Assembly (NCBI GenBank): GCA_026786065.1
Contig: JAJAYS010000197.1
Coordinates: 1 to 13,831 of the forward strand
From: Polaromonas sp.
Lineage (GTDB): Bacteria > Pseudomonadota > Gammaproteobacteria > Burkholderiales > Burkholderiaceae_C
Length of the DNA stretch: 13,831 nucleotides
Reading direction: 5' to 3'
How positions within the stretch are numbered: the first letter of the stretch is position 1; each line of letters starts with the position of its first letter. The notes below the pieces were generated by a model, which was not told the origin of the DNA, did no database searches, and worked only from the letters and a program-made list of their open reading frames with translations. The translations under genes and the position numbers were made by a program. Shown piece by piece: positions 1 through 6,700 of this stretch.

Positions 1-13
1 CCAGGAGAACGTT

Positions 14-371
14 ATGAACAACGTCGTCGTTTACGTCGAAGACCCGGTTCATGCCTTGCAGGTGCTGCAGCCGGCGCTGTCGCTGTCGCAACAGCATGTA
101 CTCAACCCGACGCGCTGGCTGGTGGTGGGGTGCGCCCCGCGTGTGACCCACCACGCCAGCAAATGGGGCACCCACAGCGCCCGCAATGCATGGCGCCGCA
201 AGTGGGGTGACGAGGTTTCCGGGCAGATCGTGCCGGTGCTCCGGAAAGACGGCGACGAAGTGATCACGTTGCTGGCCCAGGCCAACGCTGCTGACTCAGA
301 CCGAAACGCTGATTCGTGAGCATGACACGGCGCGGGTGCCGGACGCCCGCAGGCCCAGGCTGGACCAATAA
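14..371 (+). pseudogene. Small hypothetical gene, frameshifted and truncated
   Basis: An AGGAG ribosome binding site at 3-7 precedes the ATG at 14. The open frame gives 101 residues, starting MNNVVVYVEDPVHALQVLQ and ending ANAADSDRNADS at a TGA (317-319). The last dozen residues look wrong: from 288 the next frame continues with a protein-like LLTQTETLIREHDTARVPDA and runs to TAA at 369-371. The simplest reading is a one-base shift near 281-290. Even past that stop the frame reads IQPVSRASP. From memory, a conserved small Comamonadaceae protein family has a similar N-terminus, an internal WRRKW-like stretch and an acidic/arginine segment followed by a C-terminal membrane helix; I could not check this. 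No function is recognised. The 101-residue product could still be made. The pseudogene call is inference, the frame change is visible. Confidence 0.6.
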
Positions 372-633
372 ATACAGCCCGTCAGCCGCGCTTCTCCCAT
401 GTCCGAACGCCACGGCATGATGTGCTGTAAGGTGGCCTTGGCGGGGGGGCGGGTTTGCTGGTCGCAAACGACTTACGACAGCTGCGCCGCCGCCCGGCTT
501 CGCTTGAAGCGGTTGGTCTCGCTGGTGCAGCTGCTGCTTGCCCCTAGCGCGCTTTCGGCCGGCGTTGCTGCTTTCGGCCGACTACCGCTGCGCGACCGCA
601 GCGCCGCGACACGTTTAACCGCCACTCTGACGG
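372..633. other. Intergenic region with a hairpin and a short direct repeat
   Basis: No convincing gene is present. The left part may hold the decayed 3' end of the gene at 14. GCTTTCGGCCG occurs twice, at 551-561 and 570-580. A perfect 7-bp stem with a CGAC loop lies at 586-603 (CGCTGCG/CGCAGCG), about 30 bases beyond the stop of the minus-strand protease. It lacks a following T tract on either strand, so I do not call it an intrinsic terminator. Confidence 0.4.
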
Positions 634-2298
634 CTACCGGTCGAGCTTCTCCTGAAGCAACTGCTCCTTCAGCAAGGCTTCGATCTGCCTGGTACGGGTG
701 TCGATGATCGAACTTTCCATGTGGTCGGCGCTGCGCGGGTTGTTGCGCAGCAGGGTCTGGGCGGCGCGCATCCGGTCCAGTGCGCCGCTGTATTCGAGTT
801 GCGCGACCCGGCTTTCGGCTTCAGCGCGGATCGCCCGCACATCTTGTTTTTGCTTGCCATAGGCTTCGGCCAGCAGTTGCCAGGCGCCAGCATCGCGCGG
901 GTTGGCTGCAACCCAGGCTTGCAGCCGCTCGGCCACCGGCTGGGCCCGGTCGGCCGCCAGCAGCGACCGCGCCTGAACCAGCACTTCAGCCCGCGTCCCG
1001 GCGTTGCCGATGTCGAAGTTCGCCGCGGTCAGCGGAACGCGGCCCGCCTGCAGGTCGGTGTCGATGGCGAGCAACTCGACCGCCGTGCGGGTGCGCGCAT
1101 CACCGGCGGCCAGGCGCCCAAGCGGTTCCAGCAACTCGCGCGCCCGGCCAAAGTCGCGCAAACGCACGGCGGCCAGCACCGCGCCGTAGATCGCGCCGGC
1201 CGCCTGGCTTGCCGCCGGTGACACCACCATGCCGGGTGCGCTGGCCGCCTGCAGTCGGCGCTGACCCTCGGCGACCAGCGCGCGCAGCGCGTCGGGTCCG
1301 GGCGCACTCAGCACACGCGCCCGGGCCGCCATCATGGCGTGCAGCATCGGTGCGTAGGCCGTATTGGCTAACGCCGCGGCACTTGTGGCCTGCGCGCCTG
1401 CCGGTTTGGCTTCAAGCTGCAGGCGCGATTGCGCCTCGGCCAGACGCTCGGGCGTCAGCGGGTGTGAACGCAGATAAGGAAACGCCCCGCTGTCATTTAG
1501 CCGTGCGCCCTGCTGCAGTTTGTCGAACATGCCGGTAATGCCGGCGCTGTCGAATCCCGCCCCGGTCATCACGCCATAACCGATGCGGTCAGCCTCGCGC
1601 TCCATGTCACGCGAGAAATTGAGCTGCCCCTGCAGCGCGACCGCCTGGCCGCCGACGATCGCGGCGCTGCCGAGGTTGGCGTTTTTGCCAGCGGCCAGCG
1701 CACCCAAAATCATCGCGGCGAGCAGCCACGGCGCCTGCCGGCTCTGCTGGGTCATCAACCGCGAAATATGCCGCTGCGTGACGTGGCTGAGTTCGTGCGC
1801 CATGACGGCGGCCAATTCATCAGAGGTGCTGACGCTGCCGATCAGGCCGAGATGAATGCCGAAGTAGCCGCCCGGCAAGGCAAACGCATTGACGCTGCGG
1901 TCACGAATCAAAAAGATATCCCACGCAAAGCGCTCGTCAAGCTCGGGGCTCAGTTCGCCGCGACTGCGGGCGGCAGCGCGCAGCGGCTGCCAGAGGCTTT
2001 GCAGGTAGTCACTCAGAATCGGGTCGTCGAGGTTGTCGGGATCCCGGTAGATGCTCATGGCGATGCGGTCGCCCAGGCGCCGCTCGGCCGCCGTGGTCAT
2101 GCCGCTGCCGTCGCCCAGAGCCGGCAACGCGCTAGCATTGCCGTAGGCATTTGGCGCCGCCGCCGAGTTGCCAGACAACTGGGCGCCTGACGGGCCGATC
2201 AGGCCCAGACTGGCGACCAGCAGCAGCGCGATAACCTGCCGCGAGCGGTGCAGCGCGGGGCTGCAAAATCCGGTCTTGAAACGATGGGGCGATGTCAA
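634..2298 (-). CDS. Exported M48 family zinc metalloprotease (BepA-like)
   Basis: The product is a 554-residue periplasmic peptidase of the M48 family, resembling E. coli BepA (YfgC), which acts in outer-membrane protein quality control. An N-terminal signal segment, roughly residues 21-40 (VIALLLVASLGLIGPSGAQ), supports export. The catalytic zinc motif HELSH is at 168-172, and EREAD near 233-237 supplies the third ligand. SHPLTPERL near 278-286 matches the BepA loop whose histidine can also bind the metal. The C-terminal half is alanine-rich and helical, with TPR-like stretches such as AWQLLAEAYGKQ. The start is a TTG at 2298. An in-frame stop lies a few codons upstream and no ATG precedes the signal segment, so TTG is the only usual start codon that keeps it. 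No clear Shine-Dalgarno sequence is visible. The gene is divergent from moaC, and its cellular substrate is inferred from the family only. Confidence 0.9.
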   Translation of the reverse strand: MTSPHRFKTGFCSPALHRSRQVIALLLVASLGLIGPSGAQLSGNSAAAPNAYGNASALPALGDGSGMTTAAERRLGDRIAMSIYRDPDNLDDPILSDYLQSLWQPLRAAARSRGELSPELDERFAWDIFLIRDRSVNAFALPGGYFGIHLGLIGSVSTSDELAAVMAHELSHVTQRHISRLMTQQSRQAPWLLAAMILGALAAGKNANLGSAAIVGGQAVALQGQLNFSRDMEREADRIGYGVMTGAGFDSAGITGMFDKLQQGARLNDSGAFPYLRSHPLTPERLAEAQSRLQLEAKPAGAQATSAAALANTAYAPMLHAMMAARARVLSAPGPDALRALVAEGQRRLQAASAPGMVVSPAASQAAGAIYGAVLAAVRLRDFGRARELLEPLGRLAAGDARTRTAVELLAIDTDLQAGRVPLTAANFDIGNAGTRAEVLVQARSLLAADRAQPVAERLQAWVAANPRDAGAWQLLAEAYGKQKQDVRAIRAEAESRVAQLEYSGALDRMRAAQTLLRNNPRSADHMESSIIDTRTRQIEALLKEQLLQEKLDR

Positions 2299-2374
2299 AG
2301 GCGAAGTCCGGTTTGATCAGGATCAGAGGGCCGTGGTGCGGCGCACGCAGCCAGCAACCGTGCCCTGACCTTAG

Positions 2375-2421
2375 GGACCCTCTGCATAACTCTCTGCGGG
2401 CCAGAGTTATGCAGAGGGTCC
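2375..2421. repeat. 47-bp hairpin mini-element, perfect 19-bp inverted repeat
   Basis: The left arm GGACCCTCTGCATAACTCT (2375-2393) and the right arm (2403-2421) are exact reverse complements separated by nine bases (CTGCGGGCC). The flanking tetramers are TTAG on the left and GTAG on the right, close to a 4-bp target duplication. The first 16 bases recur exactly at 3004-3019, at the left end of a longer element. The arms look like two transposon ends joined back to back with almost nothing left between. It sits in the divergent gap between the metalloprotease and moaC, and a transcript through it would fold tightly. There is no T tract. Confidence 0.8.
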
Positions 2422-2496
2422 GTAGCGGTCGCCGTGGCTTTGGCCGCAGCCCGAACTCTTATGATGAGGCCAGCCAGCAAAGGTTTCGCAAACACC

Positions 2497-3018
2497 ATGA
2501 CAGCTTCTTCTCCATTGACGCATTTTGACGCGCAGGGCCAAGCCCACATGGTCGATGTGTCGGCCAAGGCCGCGACCCACCGGATTGCAGTGGCCAGCGG
2601 CCGCATCACCATGCTGCCGGCCACACTGGCGCTGATCGTGCAAGGTGGCGCCAAAAAGGGCGACGTGCTCGGTGTGGCGCGGCTTGCGGGCATCATGGGC
2701 GCGAAGAAAACCAGCGAACTGATCCCGCTGTGCCACCCTCTGGCTATCACCCGCGTCGCAGTCGATTTCGACTTTGACACGCCAGCTTCCTGCGTGCGCT
2801 GCGAGGCGCGGGTCGAAACCGTCGGTCCTACCGGCGTCGAAATGGAGGCCCTGACTGCGGTTCAGATTGCGCTGCTGACGATCTACGACATGTGCAAGGC
2901 AGCCGACCGCGGCATGACCATCGAAGGCGTCCGGGTGCTGGAAAAGCACGGCGGGAAATCCGGCAGCTTTTCAGCCGGCGGCGTTCACACAGACGGCGCT
3001 CAGGGACCCTCTGCATAA
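2497..3018 (+). CDS. moaC: Cyclic pyranopterin monophosphate synthase MoaC
   Basis: MoaC acts with MoaA in the first step of molybdenum cofactor synthesis, converting the 3',8-cyclo-GTP intermediate to cyclic pyranopterin monophosphate in the cytoplasm. The 173-residue product shows the family landmarks in order: [20 protein letters not shown] at the N-terminus, the LCHPL segment (78-82), [20 protein letters not shown] with the catalytic Asp131/Lys134 pair, and GGKSGSF near the end. The ORF is open further upstream, but homologues begin close to LTHFD, so I chose the ATG at 2497; its ribosome site is weak (AAAGG at 2479-2483). The C-terminus is odd: the last four residues (GPSA) and the TAA lie inside the inverted-repeat element starting at 3004, so the original end was probably replaced. 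No other moa genes are in the window. Confidence 0.95.
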   Translation: MTASSPLTHFDAQGQAHMVDVSAKAATHRIAVASGRITMLPATLALIVQGGAKKGDVLGVARLAGIMGAKKTSELIPLCHPLAITRVAVDFDFDTPASCVRCEARVETVGPTGVEMEALTAVQIALLTIYDMCKAADRGMTIEGVRVLEKHGGKSGSFSAGGVHTDGAQGPSA

Positions 3019-3165
3019 CCCCCTGCGGCCTGCGATCGGCCGGACTCGGGCGGTCTGCTGCGTTGCTTTTCTTAACGCTTGGCGGGGCTATTGGCTGCAA
3101 AAAGGCGCCTTGCAGCCCATCCCGATCCGGCCACTGCAGATTCGCCAGGTTTATGCAAAAGGTCC
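3004..3165. mobile_element. 162-bp non-coding MITE-like element with inverted ends
   Basis: The left end GGACCCTCTGCATAAC (3004-3019) and the right end, read as its complement GGACCTTTTGCATAAACC (3165-3148), are imperfect inverted repeats. Weaker similarity continues inward to about 45 bases, with GGCCGG near both inner edges. No ORF in it looks like a transposase, so it is a non-autonomous or internally deleted element. The ends resemble termini of the IS5 superfamily (GG-ACC-T-TGCA pattern); this is from memory and unchecked. Flanking tetramers (TCAG and TTAT) show no clear target duplication. The left end overlaps the last codons of moaC. The first 16 bases match the hairpin at 2375. Confidence 0.6.
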
Positions 3166-3212
3166 TTATTGATCCGGCCCATTAATGACTTGATTTTTTG
3201 ATCCTCGAATTA

Positions 3213-3247
3213 CTCCCTTTCCCAATGGGACAGGATGGGGATGAGGG
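3213..3247. repeat. Degenerate CCC-TCTCCC/GGGA-type dispersed repeat
   Basis: CTCCCTTTCCCAATGGGA followed by CAGGATGGGGATGAGGG resembles a C/G-rich intergenic repeat common in many proteobacteria (CCCTCTCCC...GGGAGAGGG...GGGGTGAGGG). It lies in the convergent gap between moaC and the oligosaccharyltransferase gene. The match is from memory and imperfect, and it may contribute a weak hairpin. Apart from the element at 3004-3165, I see nothing else in the 3019-3327 gap. Confidence 0.35.
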
Positions 3248-3327
3248 TCTGCGATTTTGGACTTCATCGGGCCGAATCAATGGCAGGCCGTAGCGCACCA
3301 CGGCGATGCCAAGCCAGCCGCAGCGGT

Positions 3328-5067
3328 TTAGCGCGTCGTCCGCTGTTCCGCTGGCTTGTCGCCGGCGCGGCGCTCGCCGGCCTGCTCGTTCGCTCGCACC
3401 CACGCCGCATGGTCTGCCGGAAACGCCGCTCTGAAGCGGCTCAGGTGCGCCAGCGCGTCGTCGTCCAGGCCCAGCATGACTGCGCTTTCGATGGCTTTTT
3501 CAATCACCCGCGGCTCCGGGGAGTAGTGCAGCATGCGGTCGGCCTTGATGAAGGTCGTTTTGGCGTTCTCGCGCGTTACCGGGGTCGTCGTCAGTTCGGC
3601 GAAGTCCACCTGGTCCCGAAATAGCCACGATCTGCGTGCCTGCGCCGAGGCATCGAAGCGGTAGTTGGCGGCGCGCGCCTCCGGTGGCAGATAAATCTGG
3701 CTGATGCGGTGGTAATCCCAGAGCGCATAGCCGGCTGTTGCTATTAAAATTATAGCTACTGGCGCCCGTATCGTATGGCCCAGAGGCCGATCTGGCTCAA
3801 GAATACCGCTGGTATCGGTGTACTTGCGGCGCCACAGAAGGCCGATGCACAACCCGGCCGCGATCTGAAACGGGCCGTACCAGAGCGGATATTCAACCAG
3901 GCTGTGCAGGCCGATCAGCGCCAGTCCCGCCCATGCCAGCTGGCGGCTGGCATCGGACTCGCGCCACGGACTGCGCACCACCACCCACCAAGCCGCCAGC
4001 CCACACCCCAGCAAGGCCGCCGGTACGCCCCAGGTGAAGGCCAGGTGCAGCGGGAGATTGTGCGCATTGTCCAGAATTTCACAAAAGCGCGGCCCGCTGT
4101 AGAGCGTCATGTAATGCGCGAAATCCAGCTCACCCCAACCCCAGCCCAGCCACGGCCTGAGGCCGATCAGCTGCAGCACATTGGTCCACAGCACCAGGCG
4201 GCTGCCGCAGGCCGGGGCCTCACGCAGCCGCGCGAACATGCCGCGCTCGCCCAGGTCGAAGCCGGCTAGATACGGCAGTGCAAACAGGAAAACCGCATAT
4301 CCGATGGCGGCAGCCAGCAGTACGCGACGCTGGCCCGCGTGGCGCCATCCGCCCCACACCGCGTACAAAGCCAGAAGCAGCACCAGTTGCAGCAAGCCGG
4401 TGCGGGACGAAGACGCCACGTTGCCGGCCGCCAGCAACACCGCTGCCGCAGGCCACAGCGCGCCCGCGCCGCGCCAGCGCCAGTGGGTTCTCGAGCCCAG
4501 GCTGGCGCTTGCTGCCGACGTTTCGCCGGACCAGTCAGCGGCGGCGTTGGCGGCGTTGATAGCGTTAGTAGCGTTGGCTGCGTTTGCAGCGGCTGGAGCG
4601 AGTCGTAAGGATGGTGGCGCTGACCGGGCGGCAAGCCACAGCGCCGCCGCCAGCGCCAGATTGGTCAGCGTCGCAAACTGGTTGCGCTGGCGCAGATTGG
4701 CGAATGCTTCACCGGGTGTGCCCTGCTTGATCCAGGGCTCAAACGCGGCGGCCAAGCCGAAATACTGCAGCAAACCCATCACGACGCTGAAGGCGCCGGC
4801 CAGCAACAAAGCCCAAGCAAACGGCGCGGCCCAGTGTGCCGCGAGGCTCTCTCTGACGGGACTGCCGGCCCGGTCGCGCAACGCCGACAGGCCAAGCAGC
4901 GTGGCAGTACACATCAGCGCCACCAGCCACGGCACGACCGCAGGAGACGGCCCCGGTGCGAACGGCGTCAGCCAGGGCAGTGCAAGCAGCAGGCAGGCCA
5001 GCGGGGAGAAGAAACGCGGCGAAGACATTGCTGGAATTGTCGCTGCAGGCGCGGGTACGGTGTGCAT
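3328..5067 (-). CDS. pglL: PglL-type O-oligosaccharyltransferase (Wzy/O-antigen ligase superfamily)
   Basis: This 579-residue multi-pass inner-membrane protein belongs to the family that transfers lipid-linked glycans to pilin Ser/Thr residues in the periplasm. Family marks in order are a hydrophobic N-terminus with PWLTPFAPGPSPAVVPWL, FANLRQRNQFATL (122-134, typical of PglL-type ligases), SSRTGLLQLVLLLALY, GLRPWLGWGWGEL, DNAHNLPLHLAFTWGVPAA (the large periplasmic-loop histidine region), and HSLVEYPLWYGPF. A soluble C-terminal part follows. Residues about 159-177 form an Asn-Ala-X low-complexity insert encoded by five 9-bp repeats. The start is uncertain: Met1 (5067) and Met14 (5028) are both possible and neither has a good ribosome site. 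pilA lies 1.0 kb upstream on the same strand, so the pilin is the likely acceptor; that is inference. Confidence 0.88.
   Translation of the reverse strand: MHTVPAPAATIPAMSSPRFFSPLACLLLALPWLTPFAPGPSPAVVPWLVALMCTATLLGLSALRDRAGSPVRESLAAHWAAPFAWALLLAGAFSVVMGLLQYFGLAAAFEPWIKQGTPGEAFANLRQRNQFATLTNLALAAALWLAARSAPPSLRLAPAAANAANATNAINAANAAADWSGETSAASASLGSRTHWRWRGAGALWPAAAVLLAAGNVASSSRTGLLQLVLLLALYAVWGGWRHAGQRRVLLAAAIGYAVFLFALPYLAGFDLGERGMFARLREAPACGSRLVLWTNVLQLIGLRPWLGWGWGELDFAHYMTLYSGPRFCEILDNAHNLPLHLAFTWGVPAALLGCGLAAWWVVVRSPWRESDASRQLAWAGLALIGLHSLVEYPLWYGPFQIAAGLCIGLLWRRKYTDTSGILEPDRPLGHTIRAPVAIILIATAGYALWDYHRISQIYLPPEARAANYRFDASAQARRSWLFRDQVDFAELTTTPVTRENAKTTFIKADRMLHYSPEPRVIEKAIESAVMLGLDDDALAHLSRFRAAFPADHAAWVRANEQAGERRAGDKPAEQRTTR
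3740..3756. repeat. AT-rich palindrome GCTAT-N7-ATAGC, copy 1
   Basis: GCTATTAAAATTATAGC is a 17-bp imperfect palindrome inside the oligosaccharyltransferase gene, where it encodes part of a hydrophobic stretch (AIILIATAG). Its AT content stands out against the surrounding GC-rich DNA. An equivalent copy with the same arms and spacing is at 5419. I associate such motifs with Comamonadaceae genomes, from memory. Confidence 0.5.
4544..4588 (-). repeat. Five tandem 9-bp units in pglL (Asn-Ala-X coding)
   Basis: Five consecutive 9-bp units each begin GCGTT on the plus strand (4544, 4553, 4562, 4571, 4580) and encode an Asn-Ala-X tripeptide series in the protein. Because units are whole codons, gain or loss by slippage would change the loop length without a frameshift. 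The segment lies between the RNQFATL region and the SSRTGLL region, probably in a flexible loop. Confidence 0.7.
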
Positions 5068-5156
5068 GGGTTGCTTCTGGATGCCGGTGCCGGTTTGAAG
5101 GCGGCTTCAGGAAAAAGTGCGGAAGCAGCTCTTTTTGGCGCACCACACAAGGAGAG

Positions 5157-5340
5157 TTCACTCTGAACCTGATTTCTCCGGCCGGCACGGCACTGCGCCC
5201 TGGAATCTATTTCGGCATGGAGCCCCGCTTCTGGCTCAGCCTCCAGGCTGAGTACGATATTTGGATGGTTGCGCGAGAGTTTTCGGACAAGAATACGCCG
5301 CGTATTCCCGTTTTTCACGCGGACCAGCGATTCGGGGTAC
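5157..5340 (+). pseudogene. HigA-like antitoxin, C-terminal remnant
   Basis: A plus-strand frame reads LISPAGTALRPGIYFGMEPR, then FWLSLQAEYDIWMVARE, then FSDKNTPRIPVFHA. This matches the C-terminal half of HigA-family (XRE, helix-turn-helix) antitoxins, where ISxxTALRLGxYFGxxPxFWLNLQxxYD is the usual pattern. The helix-turn-helix N-terminus is absent: upstream in this frame is sequence antisense to the start of pglL. The frame does not stop at the expected place but runs on into unrelated sequence. No HigB toxin is visible nearby. An AAGGAG lies at 5149-5154, but there is no ATG before 5217. I read it as a fragment left by rearrangement, not a working gene. Confidence 0.6.
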
Positions 5341-5418
5341 TGCGAACTCCCGACGTGGCGAGCTGCAATGTATCGCGTATCGATTCAGCCCCCAGCTCAA
5401 CAAATACGGGCGTAAAAA

Positions 5419-5435
5419 GCTATTTTATTGATAGC
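5419..5435. repeat. AT-rich palindrome GCTAT-N7-ATAGC, copy 2
   Basis: GCTATTTTATTGATAGC has the same 5-bp arms and 7-bp spacing as the copy at 3740. It lies in the gap between the HigA-like remnant and the 3' end of doc (5341-5490). I see nothing else in that gap. Confidence 0.5.
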
Positions 5436-5490
5436 AATCTTGAGGCCGGACACGACCGGGTATTGGCGACCCAAGGGATTCACTTCCCGG

Positions 5491-5865
5491 CTAAGCCTCA
5501 GCCATCCGCGCCCGAAACCACGCTGCGAACGGGTGCTCATCTACCGTGCCGCCCGCCACTGCCACCGTCGTCTGCATGGCGTCCTCATCGGAGAACAGCA
5601 AAGGCACATCGTTATCAGCCAGAAACACGCGGGCCACCACCCACGCCGTGCGTTTATTGCCGTCGCTGAAACCATGATTTCTGGCGAGTGCATGCGCATA
5701 GGCCGCCGCCAGATCAGCCGCATCCGGCGGGGATTGTCCGTACGCATACGGCTGTTCCGGCCGCGCCAGCGCCGATTCCACTGCATGCCGGTCACGCAAA
5801 CCATGCAGCCCGCCATGACGCGCCAACTGAATTTCGTGAACTGCATAGACCAGATCAGCCCGCAC
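5491..5865 (-). CDS. doc: Doc/Fic family toxin (death-on-curing), start damaged
   Basis: The 124-residue frame is a Doc-type Fic protein. Family members transfer a phosphate or nucleotide to a target protein; phage P1 Doc phosphorylates EF-Tu. The Fic motif HGFSDGNKRT is at 64-73, preceded by DLAAAYAHALARNH, and the N-terminal RADLVYAVHEIQLARHGGL is typical of Doc proteins. The core is intact. The start is the problem: the likely original GTG at 5883 overlaps the upstream antitoxin stop (GTGA), but codon 4 is TAG (5872-5874, reading GTG AAG TTA TAG CGC TGG). The only start left before the conserved region is GTG at 5865, with no ribosome site. Translation is therefore doubtful and the gene may be a pseudogene. 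A strong terminator lies between it and pilA, so read-through expression is probably low. Confidence 0.75.
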   Translation of the reverse strand: MRADLVYAVHEIQLARHGGLHGLRDRHAVESALARPEQPYAYGQSPPDAADLAAAYAHALARNHGFSDGNKRTAWVVARVFLADNDVPLLFSDEDAMQTTVAVAGGTVDEHPFAAWFRARMAEA

Positions 5866-5879
5866 CCAGCGCTATAACT

Positions 5880-6009
5880 TCACTCAGCCAGTACTTTCAG
5901 TACTTTCAGGACTTCCCGGTCGTCTGTGCATGATCTTTTCAGCGAGCGCAATCTGCCTCTGAAAGTCCGGCTCCAGAAACCCGATAAAACCGGAGTCGTA
6001 ATTCTTCAA
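5880..6009 (-). pseudogene. AbrB/MazE-like antitoxin of Doc, C-terminal remnant
   Basis: Upstream of doc, the minus strand reads YDSGFIGFLEPDFQRQIAL then AEKIMH (6000-5926). After one extra base at 5925 it continues DDREVLKVLKVLAE to a TGA at 5882-5880. That TGA overlaps the original doc GTG by 4 bp, the usual antitoxin-toxin arrangement. The pattern YDxxFxxQxxLAxxIMxxxRxVLxxLA fits the C-terminal tails of AbrB/MazE-type antitoxins paired with Doc, from memory. The DNA-binding N-terminus is missing: the frame runs straight into the T tract of the pilA terminator. A 9-bp direct duplication (CAGTACTTT at 5889-5897 and 5898-5906) has doubled KVL. It cannot encode a working antitoxin here. Confidence 0.6.
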
Positions 6010-6043
6010 AAAAAAACCCGTAACCGGTACCGGTTACGGGTTT
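6008..6043 (-). terminator. Intrinsic terminator after pilA
   Basis: A perfect 30-bp palindrome (6014-6043, each arm AAACCCGTAACCGGT or its complement) is followed on the minus strand by a run of nine T (6016-6008). It begins 43 bases after the pilA stop. This is a textbook strong rho-independent terminator for a highly expressed minus-strand gene. It isolates pilA from the doc and pglL genes beyond. Confidence 0.92.
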
Positions 6044-6085
6044 GATGTGGTGCGAGTCAGCTCGATTGCTGCCCCGCAGGCAGGA

Positions 6086-6646
6086 TTAGCGGCACTCGGC
6101 AGGAGCAAACTTGCCCAGCAGGGTCGCTGCAGTAGTACCACCGAAGCCATCAACCGCAGCCTTGCCAGCGGTGTAGCAAGTCCAGACAATCGCACCGGTT
6201 GGTGGCGTACCAGCGGCCAGCAGCACGCCGTTTGAAGACGGATTCAGCAGCAAAATGTTGGTGCCCGCAGGAACAAGCGCCGGCGCATAGGCCACAGTGA
6301 TCAAACCATTCGCGGTCGTGCCCGTGATTCCGATGACGTTCTTGGTCAGGTTGGTTACAGGCACTTGCAACACGCAATCGCCCGCAGCGCTACAGGTTGT
6401 CGGAGTAGCGGCAACTCCAGTGGACATACCTGCGAACAAACCACCGCTTGCAGCCAGAGTGGCGTTGGATGCGTTGTCTGCGACAACGACCTTTAGTCCA
6501 CTACCGAGCACAATGCCTTCGGTCACTTTTGCGCGGATCGTGTAGTCCTGATAAGCCGGCAATGCCACCGCAGCCAAAATACCGATGATCGCCACGACGA
6601 TCATCAACTCGATCAGGGTAAAACCCTTTTGTAGGGAATGCTTCAT
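6086..6646 (-). CDS. pilA: Type IV major pilin PilA
   Basis: The product is a 186-residue prepilin, the subunit of type IV pili used in twitching, adhesion and DNA uptake. The class III leader is MKHSLQKG, cleaved by PilD before [20 protein letters not shown]; the fifth mature residue is the conserved glutamate. The start at 6646 is fixed by CTCCT/AGGAG at 6653-6657 and the short leader. The longer upstream reading is not needed. Cysteines lie at 85, 91, 157 and 185; the last two could form the usual C-terminal disulfide loop and the first two a small extra loop. Ser/Thr-rich stretches ([16 protein letters not shown]) are possible glycosylation sites for the ligase downstream. Expression is probably sigma-54 dependent, from the element at 6701-6718, and the gene ends in its own terminator. 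A paralogous pilin (fimbrial) is possible but the major-pilin call is favoured. Confidence 0.95.
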   Translation of the reverse strand: MKHSLQKGFTLIELMIVVAIIGILAAVALPAYQDYTIRAKVTEGIVLGSGLKVVVADNASNATLAASGGLFAGMSTGVAATPTTCSAAGDCVLQVPVTNLTKNVIGITGTTANGLITVAYAPALVPAGTNILLLNPSSNGVLLAAGTPPTGAIVWTCYTAGKAAVDGFGGTTAATLLGKFAPAECR

Positions 6647-6700
6647 GAATAACTCCTGGTTTAAAAAATTAGAAAACACGCTGACTCACGAGATAGGTAT

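Noticed and set aside
780..1538. Plus-strand open frame of 252 codons
   Set aside because: It is antisense to the metalloprotease and is Arg/Pro-rich, typical of a shadow frame.
2375..2421. Intrinsic terminator for the metalloprotease or an upstream gene
   Set aside because: It lies in a divergent gap upstream of both genes and has no T tract on either side.
2407..2949. Minus-strand 180-codon frame opposite moaC
   Set aside because: moaC has unambiguous catalytic motifs on the other strand, and this frame shows none.
4181..5098. Plus-strand open frame of 305 codons
   Set aside because: It lies opposite pglL and has biased, Ala/Arg/Ser-rich composition with no family features.
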